Source: Hibiscus mutabilis | Lineage: Eukaryota; Streptophyta; Magnoliopsida; Malvales; Malvaceae | Length of the DNA stretch: 64,000 nt | Reading direction: 5' to 3' | NCBI GenBank assembly: GCA_019671005.1 | Contig: CM033745.1 | Location: 36,625,834 to 36,689,833 of the forward strand | Shown here: piece by piece, positions 57,887 through 64,000 of the stretch | How the letters are laid out: each line of letters opens with the position of its first letter | How positions within the stretch are numbered: the stretch's first letter is position 1 | Position numbers and translations under genes: made by a program | The notes under the pieces: generated by a model | What the model saw: the letters and a program-made list of their open reading frames with translations, nothing else | The model's database searches: none | Told to the model about the DNA's origin: nothing

Positions 57887-58217
57887 TGTAGCTTCGAATT
57901 TAGGTTTTAGATCAGAAGAATGGAGATAATGAACAGAGAATAAAGAAAAGATAAGAACGAAAGAGATGAAGTTTGTTTGTTAGACAATTTCAATGTAGGC
58001 CGAAAAGATGGAATTGGGCCAGTTTATAACCCAAAGGATGCCTAACCAACTGTTACAGCTCACACCCAGTCAGTTAGAGCAGGTGGGTCTTGTGAAGAAA
58101 GATAAACAAAACGGCCTAAACGACTTGCTTATTAGTTTTAACAAAAGTTTGTTAAGAAAAAGCCCTGGAACAATCCTGATTCTTCAATACAGCATGGCTA
58201 TTCACCGCCACCCAACA
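57887..58217 (-). mobile_element. Copia 5' LTR
   Basis: 331 bp; the minus strand runs from TGTTGGGTGGCGGTGAATAG to AAATTCGAAGCTACA. It contains TTATAAAC (58026-58033, minus) as a TATA-like signal. Adjacent host bases are TAAAA (58218-58222); the matching duplication should lie beyond the window. Confidence 0.8.
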
Positions 58218-59059
58218 TAAAACCTATTGGAAGTTTATCCCGGAAAAAGCAACGGGTGCAATTGTGGATGAGTTTAACCGGGACCTTAAATATGCTGGAA
58301 TCCAAGTCCTCCTTTCTGAGGTTCATTGATTAAATCTAAACCCCTTTTTGTTTTGAAATGAACCTCATTCTCACTCTCACCAATGTATATATATGTCTAT
58401 TGCAGACATTCTTTCAAACGCATGATGTGATTTTGAAATCCTACAAGGACCATGCCGACATCTACATTCGCTCAGCGCTTCCCGAAAGTCCGTATTTCAA
58501 AGTTCCCAAGACTCCAGGTGGTTTGATTCACCTAAGAGATGGAGCCAACCTCCAGTGTGTTACCGGAGCTGCTTTACTCGTTTCAATCTACGGTGTTTTG
58601 CTTTATTGTTACAATGAAAAGGTCCAATGTTGTAATAAACAGTTTGATGCTCAACACCTCTAGGCTTTCGCAAAGCAGCAGCAGATAGAATACATACTAG
58701 GGCAGAACCCACAAGGGAGATCATACATGGTCGGGTTCGGGAATAATCCACCGAAACAAGCGCACCACAGAGGTGTGTCGGTGCCGATGTCGGAAGCTAA
58801 CCTAGAAATCAACTGTGGCCTGAGCTTCGCCCCTTGGTTCAACAAGGATCAACCCGACCCCAATGAGTTAACCGTAGCTATCCTTGGTAGACCTGATATG
58901 CAAGAAAAGTTCAGTGATCTATGTTGGACATTGGTCTACACTGAGCCATGCACTTATGTCATCACTTTAGATGTCGCTGCTTTGGCAAAGCTTACTTGCC
59001 CTGACCACCAAAAGTCTCTTCAAAGCCATTTGAACTTGTTTTTTCATGGTGAATTTTGA
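58218..59059 (+). pseudogene. GH9 endo-beta-1,4-glucanase, 3' part, interrupted
   Basis: Plant cellulase family 9 remnant. The exon from 58225 to 58320 encodes YWKFIPEKATGAIVDEFNRD and LKYAGIQVLLSE. An intron (58321-58405) has GT...TTGCAG ends. The next exon (58406-59059, 218 codons) has KVPKTPGGLIHLRDGANLQC, IEYILGQNPQGRSYMVGFGN, the signature PPKQAHHRGVSVP with the conserved HHR, NELTVAILGRPD, and VYTEPCTYVITLDVAALAKL with the conserved Glu. The second signature has lost its Asn. A single in-frame TAG stands at 58661-58663, between FDAQHL and AFAKQQ. Upstream exons are separated by the copia insertion and are not in the window. Wall-modifying enzymes of this family are secreted or membrane-bound; this copy cannot make one. 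Confidence 0.85.
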
Positions 59060-59265
59060 CATTGAATTTTAAGGGAGCCAACTATAAAATTATAGGAAAT
59101 TCAAATATTTTGGAGAGCCGTTGAGATAAATTTTGACATTGAATGCCATGAAAATATTTCAATTACTTTTCTCTTAGTTATATAAAAAAATTCAGCTGTT
59201 AAAAATCAATAAAGAATGCCATGGCTGTTAAAAAATTTTATTTTCCTTTTTGAAATCAAATGTAT
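59060..59265 (+). other. GH9 3' untranslated region
   Basis: AT-rich sequence after the stop codon, with CAATAAAG at 59206-59213 as a likely polyadenylation signal. TTTTGACATTGAAT occurs twice (59057 and 59133). Confidence 0.5.
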
Positions 59266-60207
59266 TAAAATAGGGAAAATTCTATTACAGGTGACGCACA
59301 CAGTTGAATATCACTAATGTAATACACCGCTAAATATCATTAATTTTTAATGATTTTTAAATAATTATTAAAAATGTCAAAGACTCTACATGCAATTAAT
59401 CATATTTTAAAATAAAATTAGAAGAAATTATTCCATGAATCATTCTCACAATATCATCTATGATCCTACTCAATTAAATAAACTCACATCATATTTATTT
59501 TCCACGTAATATTTTCTTATAAATTAAAATTTACAAATCATCTTCTTCCTGCTCACATCTCATATCTCAAAAGAGATAAAAAAATAAAATTATTATTGAT
59601 GAAATAACTGCATTCCAATCTCAACCAATCTTTGATGAAATCACCACATTCATTCTCATCATTTTTTTAAACTTCATAATACAAAATTAACAACTATTAA
59701 TGCGTGATTCAATTTGTTGAACTGGTCTATCTAGTTTGTGGAGGATGTTTGGAGGAGATTTTGTGATTTAGAAGGATGGGTTGAAGCAATGAGGTCGATT
59801 TTTTTGGGGAATGTCGAAATTATGGTGATTTTCTTGGGAAATTTTTAGGGATTGGTATTTTTGTAAGCAAGGTATTTTTTGTGTAAAAATAGGAAGAACT
59901 AGCAAAACGAGATGGTTGCTGGATTTTGCATTAGAACTTGAGATGAATTTTGGTGTAGAATTTTCAATTCCATAGGAAAAATAATTCCAGTTTATGAGTT
60001 CTTGGATACCAATAATCGCACAAAAGCCAATTTGACCAGGGTTATATCCGATCCAAGTTAATGGGCATGGAACCAATTTGAAAAAGAAAATTGGTAGGAA
60101 TTTACTGGATTTCCTATGAGATATGTTCAAGATATCCTAAACAACAATGGAGTTTCTCAAAATTTCAACCAGGGTCAATATTTTGGCAGTCTAAATTTGG
60201 AGGAACT

Positions 60208-60270
60208 ATGATCAAGGTCAAGACTCTCACTGGAAAGGAAATCGAGAACGATATTGAACAAATATTTTGA
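60208..60270 (+). pseudogene. Captured RUB/NEDD8-like gene start
   Basis: An ATG opens MIKVKTLTGKEIENDIEQIF then stop. The first 13 residues are those expected for plant RUB (NEDD8-like ubiquitin relative) and not for ubiquitin itself. Similarity stops after about 18 codons. Upstream sequence (60040-60207) is neither clear coding nor arm sequence and could be captured 5' leader or another fragment. It cannot be a functional gene. Confidence 0.6.
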
Positions 60271-60281
60271 GTGTTTTTTTT

Positions 60282-60757
60282 GACATAATGCTAAAAAATG
60301 CCCCTAACGTTTGACTGAATTATCATTTTGGTCTCTATTCTTTTTTGAAGCAATTTAATCCTCAACATTTTATTTTGGGTCAAAATGGCCCCTCTGTAGA
60401 TGAAAGCTGTTAGTTAACCAACAATAAATGTATTAAAATGATATGACAAACCTACAAGGCAGTGCACGTCGCGATAGCAGTGTCATATAGACAAATATGA
60501 TAACTTTATTGAATGACACATCAATCAAAAAATAATTTTATAAAATTGTATAAAATATAAAATATTTTTTCTTCTGACGTGTCATTCTGTCAAGTCATTT
60601 TAAGTTGTTTATCATCAGTTGACTAACAATTTTCATCCGCAAAAGGGCTATTTTAACTCAAAATAAAACGTTAATGGCTAAATTACTTCAAAAAAAATAG
60701 GAGCCAAAGTGACTATTCAATCAAACGTTAGGGGCATGTTTTTTTTAGCATTTTGCC
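60282..60757. mobile_element. 476-bp fold-back MITE
   Basis: The two arms of about 170 bases are reverse complements: left AATGCTAAAAAATGCCCCTAACGTTTGA, right complement AATGCTAAAAAAAACATGCCCCTAACGTTT, continuing through TTTTATTTTGGGTCAAAATG and TTTTATTTTGAGTTAAAATA. Only about 130 bases separate them. It is inserted 11 bases after the RUB fragment. Flanks are T-runs, so the target duplication cannot be read. Probably Mutator-type; no coding capacity. Confidence 0.75.
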
Positions 60758-61075
60758 TTTTTTATTTTAACAATTTCATTCATTAACATATTAGAATAAA
60801 TATATGAGGTAAGAAGATGAAGATGATGATGATTTGTAAATTTTAATTTATAAGAAAATATTATGTGAAAAATAAAGATGATGTGGATTTATTTAATTGG
60901 GCAGGACCATAGATGAGATTGTGAGAATAGTTTGTGGAATAGTTTCTTTTAATTTTATTTTGAAATGTGATTAATTGCATGTCGAGTCTTTGTGATTTTT
61001 AATAATTATTTAAAAGTCATTAAAAAATTAATAGTGTTTAGCGATTTGCATCGCCCGTTGTAGACTCATCCTTAA

Positions 61076-61400
61076 AATAGATGATATAGACAATGCTTAT
61101 GTGTGAGTATTGTAGCTACTAATTTTAAATTTTATAAGGGCCATTTAATTTTAGAAATATTTAATCGGAAAATTTGGAAAAAGATCGTATTTTTAAAATG
61201 AATAAGGGAGTTGTCACCGGTCACGTAGATAAGGTAGACCGGACACCTAAAAAATAAAACCAAAGATTTAAAATTAAGTTCAAGAGTCGATTACGAGTGG
61301 GGAAGGGTTCACATCCCCACCACGCCCAAAAATTAGTACCTAAGGTTTCGCATCGTGTTTACTAAGAGAAATTTAAATTCGGTTTATTTTAAATTCTAAT
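61076..61400 (-). mobile_element. Tat LTR fragment (U5 end)
   Basis: From about 61190 to 61340 the plus strand matches the inner end of C's LTR: GGGAGTTGTCACCGGTCACG (compare GGAGTCGCCACCGGCCACTT at 25046), ATAAGGTAGACCGGACACC, and GTGGGGAAGGGTTCACATCC CCACCACGCCC. The orientation is minus. 61076-61180 and the edges are unassigned. Confidence 0.6.
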
Positions 61401-61725
61401 CCATAAAATGCATGCAGGCATGATAAAAAATAAAATTACCTCGATATTTACTGTACTAAAGGAGATGACACACGAAGACCGAGATAACACTCCCACTAGA
61501 ATACCAAAACTAACGGCCTAAAACTAGATCAATGCAATTAATAAATATGATATTTTAAATGCATTAGCAAATTAAATACGCTAACAACATAAATAGAGGA
61601 TGATATAAATGAAACAAGATTTTTTTTGACAAAAAATGATGATAAGATGAAACAAGATTAACTATATACATGTCTGTAGCAAATAATACATGATGGTAAA
61701 ATACGCGGACATACACCCCTTCAAA
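61401..61725. other. Unassigned AT-rich stretch
   Basis: May continue the Tat LTR fragment. A block ATGAAACAAGATT is repeated 42 bases apart (61609 and 61651). No gene seen. Confidence 0.4.
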
Positions 61726-62530
61726 TCTTGTGTTTTCCGAAACCTAGCCGTTATCTAAAGTTTGATTATTCTTGTTCAGGCTTTAGATAATTAGGAATCC
61801 TAGCCGTTTTCCAATTTTTTTTCGATTTCTTTTAGTTGCTCGGCAATGTTTTTTCTATCACCTCAAATTTTGTTTTGTAGCCGACGGCGACACTAATTTT
61901 TTTACTGGTTGTCGACCGTCGAATCTATTTTATTTATTTTTTGTTTTAGTTTTTTTATAAAATAATGTTGTCTTTGTAATACGATTTTTCTGCCTTTATG
62001 GCACGTTTATCTCTGTCTATTGGCATGTTTAACTCTGTCTATTGGCATGTTTATCTCTGTCGTTTGACATGTTTTCTTCTACTGCTTCGGTCATTTTAGC
62101 CGTTCTTTATTTTATGTTTCATCAAAGTTAGAATTGACGACGCCACGACTGATCAAGATGGCGCTTATTTGTAATCTTGCTGATCTTCCCTGCTCTGGAC
62201 CTTCAGTTTGAATTTGGATACGGTTTGCGCTTGTGAAGAGTTTCTCACGCTGCTCGGGTCTGATTTACGTTTTCTAGGTGGTCTATCAATAGCTTCATAC
62301 CCTTTTGTGGTTCCTTTTGCCGTTGCAACCATCTTTCGTATCTATTTTTCGATCGAGTATTTGCATAGGTTTATAACCTTTTCATGTATGGTTCATGTCT
62401 GATCTAAAGTGGCTAGTTTTAGGAGAAAGTCCAAATTATATATTTAATTTAGAATAATAGTTTGTAAACCCTTATTCTAATTTTGAGTATTTTATCGTTA
62501 ATAAAATTAGTGGATTTTTTAAAAAAAAAT
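61726..62530 (+). other. Unrecognised sequence, possible retroposon 3' end
   Basis: Higher GC and CG content than its surroundings up to about 62350 and no long frame. It ends with TTAATAAAATTAGTGGATTT and a run of A (62521-62529), like the 3' end of a LINE or other poly-A retroposon, but no RT or endonuclease sequence is present. A 64-codon frame (62208-62402) has no domain I know. Origin uncertain. Confidence 0.3.
61999..62073 (+). repeat. 22-bp tandem repeat
   Basis: GGCATGTTTATCTCTGTCTATT is repeated about 3.4 times with a few changes. Confidence 0.8.
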
Positions 62531-62573
62531 TTGACGCGCACATACGTTATAAACAAACTTGTGATGCATAACA

Positions 62574-62574
<1 letters not shown>

Positions 62575-62641
<67 letters not shown>
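62575..62641. repeat. (TA)33 microsatellite
   Basis: An uninterrupted run of 33 TA dinucleotides. It is self-complementary and likely length-variable. It sits 45 bases after the A-run of the preceding element. Confidence 0.95.
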
Positions 62642-62644
<3 letters not shown>

Positions 62645-62702
62645 TGTAAAAGACGATATAGGACATAGACTATGTAAAAAAATCATGCGCCCATGTGTAT
62701 TT

Positions 62703-62862
62703 ATTTATTTTCCTTTTTTAAATCAAATGTATTAAAATAAGGAAAATTTTATCACAGGCGATGCATATCTTTGAACATTATTAATACACCATTGAACATT
62801 ATTAATTTTCTAATGACTTTTAAATAATTATTAAAAATCTTAAATGCTCTACATACATACAT
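62703..62862 (+). mobile_element. Partial copy of the left arm of the 59.3-kb element
   Basis: Matches 59238-59395 in the same orientation: TCAAATGTATTAAAATAAGG, CACAGGCGATGCAT, TTAAATAATTATTAAAAATC. It breaks into an ATAC repeat (ACATACATACATACATACAT at 62850). No partner arm is seen nearby. Confidence 0.65.
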
Positions 62863-62871
62863 ACATACATA

Positions 62872-63080
62872 TATAAGGATAAGAACTAGTTACACGATGT
62901 AAAAGTTTTTAACTTTTACACATTTTTTAGATCGTTGGATAGGTGGAATGAATGATTGAGATTTTAACAGTTGGGTTATGTAAGCAGTTAATCCGAGTCA
63001 TCCATTTCACCCATCCAACGATCCACAAAACGTGTAAAACTATGAGTTTTACATTCTGTGTAAGTGGATCCTAACCCTAT
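62872..63080. mobile_element. MITE with about 68-bp inverted ends
   Basis: Left end ATAAGGATAAGAACTAGTTA ... TTACACATTTTTTAGATCGT TGGAT; right end, complemented, ATAGGGTTAGGATCCACTTA ... TTTTACACGTTTTGTGGATC GTTGGAT. About 209 bp, no coding capacity. Target duplication not certain. Confidence 0.65.
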
Positions 63081-63160
63081 GAGTTTTACAAAACGTTTTA
63101 ACGTTTTACACGTTTTTAGATCGTTCGATGGGAAAAATGGATGGCTGAGATTAACTCATT
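63081..63160 (+). mobile_element. Truncated second copy of the MITE arm
   Basis: TTTTACACGTTTTTAGATCG TTCGATGGG...GGATGGCTGAGATT repeats the left arm of the preceding MITE in direct orientation. It is cut by the LTR that starts at 63167. Confidence 0.55.
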
Positions 63161-63166
63161 ACTTTC

Positions 63167-64000
63167 TGTAGACACTAAATTTTATCTGGGTTTAAATTAA
63201 AATGCTCAGAATAAGGTCAATCTACATCACCCTTTTTAATACCCAAAACCTTATCTTATACCCTAAGCCCAAAATTTCATGGCCCATTGTATATGATTTT
63301 TCATAGTAAGAAAAAAAAAAGGTATAAAAAATGTAGTCACCAATTTTGTGCGAGATGGACACTTTTTATTTCGCTTTATTATAATGGGCTTATATACTAC
63401 TGTGGGCTTTTTTTAGTTTTAACTATCTATATATGTTTGTGTGTGTGCGCGCGACTATTATTAGGACCCAAAAGTAAAATATTACCATCATTATTATGTA
63501 AGTGTTAATAAACCTTATATGTTACTAGCTATATATGTGTGTGTTGCTATCCATTTGAAAAAGCCTAAAAATTATCTTATTATTATCACTATATGTTATT
63601 ATCATAGTATTTGCTCCTATAGTTCTTACTATGTCATATTTCTCTATTATCGTTTTATTATTGTTTTGTTTTGCTAATTAGCAGTCATGGTTACAATTAT
63701 TATAATTGTTGTTATTATTGTCTCCTATTACTATTATTATTATCAATTATTATTCGAATGCTTTTACAATTAGAAAACAAAAGAAAAAGAGAGAGCAATT
63801 AAATAACATAGCCCAATATCAAAAGTCCATTTACAATTATAATAAGCCCAATATTTTAATCACATATTTGGCCTATTTTGGGCCCAGCTTTAAACAAAAA
63901 ACCTTAAGCCCTAATCTGATATTATGTCTTCTTGCTCAGGCCAACCCTCACTGTCAGATCAAATATTGATCTGACGGTCCAGATGCATCCAAGAAACCTT
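63167..64000 (+). mobile_element. F: start of a Tat LTR, leaves the window
   Basis: Begins TGTAGACACTAAATTTTATC TGGGT, the same start pattern as the LTRs of C (CACTAATTTTATCCGGGT) and B. No polypurine tract precedes it, so it is the outer edge of a 5' LTR or solo LTR. Long TTA/ATT-rich middle and GGGCCCAGC, GATCTGACGGTCCAGATGCA near the end are usual for U3 of these LTRs. No gene is contained. Confidence 0.6.

Larger units (their letters stand above)
55021..58217 (-). mobile_element. Copia element, 5' part, gag deleted
   Basis: Minus strand: 5' LTR (58217-57887), then almost directly protease, integrase, spacer and RT, which is cut at 55020 by element H. The remaining RT end, RNase H and 3' LTR must lie beyond H's other end, outside the window. 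No gag coding sequence exists between LTR and protease. The element sits in an exon of the GH9 gene. Confidence 0.85.
59270..61075. mobile_element. Inverted-repeat DNA element (Pack-MULE-like)
   Basis: Bases 59290-59560 are the reverse complement of about 60810-61065 with roughly 85-90 percent identity by eye (for example TATTTTCTTATAAATTAAAA at 59508 and its complement near 60840). The outermost part reads ACAGGTGACGC on the left and, complemented, ACGGGCGATGC on the right. The interior has no transposase but contains gene-like sequence, including the start of a RUB gene. Long inverted arms and captured exon sequence suggest a non-autonomous Mutator-like element; TTAAAATA is seen near both ends but the ends are not secure because the 62703 copy extends further out. 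Confidence 0.55.

Noticed and set aside
62208..62402. 64-codon frame as a small gene
   Set aside because: No domain and no support from the flanks; the stretch looks like a repeat of unknown type.

Overview
The window is a block of plant nuclear DNA that consists almost entirely of old LTR retrotransposons inserted into one another. It is AT-rich. Its coding remains are plant Ty3/gypsy (Tat, Athila and Tekay/Del lineages) and Ty1/copia polyproteins. The one recognisable cellular gene is a glycosyl hydrolase family 9 (GH9) endo-beta-1,4-glucanase fragment with a normal plant intron. Element style suggests a eudicot, and by general resemblance a Malvaceae-type genome such as cotton; that assignment is inference. 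No retroelement gene is intact: stops and frameshifts are scattered through all of them, and paired LTRs differ at roughly one site in ten by eye.

The nest, from outside inwards: the GH9 gene (58225-59059, 5' part missing) is cut by a minus-strand copia element (its 5' LTR is 57887-58217, its pol runs down to 55021). The copia pol is cut at 55020 by H, a minus-strand Tekay/Del-like gypsy element (5' LTR about 53495-55020; 3' LTR in pieces at 6061-6768, 18162-18222 and 19602-19839). The gag of H is cut by B, a 32-kb plus-strand Tat element (20606-52697) flanked by a perfect 5-base duplication GCAGC. B in turn carries C, a minus-strand Tat element with a full set of pol domains (24896-41002), and D, the 3' end of a plus-strand chromodomain element (41003-45539). 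Separately, the 3' LTR of H is cut by E, an Athila-like element (6769-18161, duplication AGTTT), and by a solo LTR of the same family (18223-19601). At the left edge lie the 3' end of another Tat element, A (3197-6060), and a minus-strand Tekay-type LTR, Z (1-3196).

Right of the GH9 fragment (59.3-64 kb) are short repeats: an element of about 1.8 kb with long inverted arms that has picked up the start of a RUB/NEDD8-like gene, a 476-bp fold-back MITE inside it, Tat LTR fragments, a (TA)33 tract, a second MITE family, and the start of another Tat LTR that leaves the window.

The elements do not work together as a pathway. They record successive insertions, deletions and solo-LTR formation. The parts most worth a second look are the shared non-coding modules of the Tat elements (tandem repeats before the 3' LTR, a repeated hairpin-like box, a U5 echo of the primer-binding site), the RT-less 32-kb element B, and the RUB-carrying inverted-repeat element.
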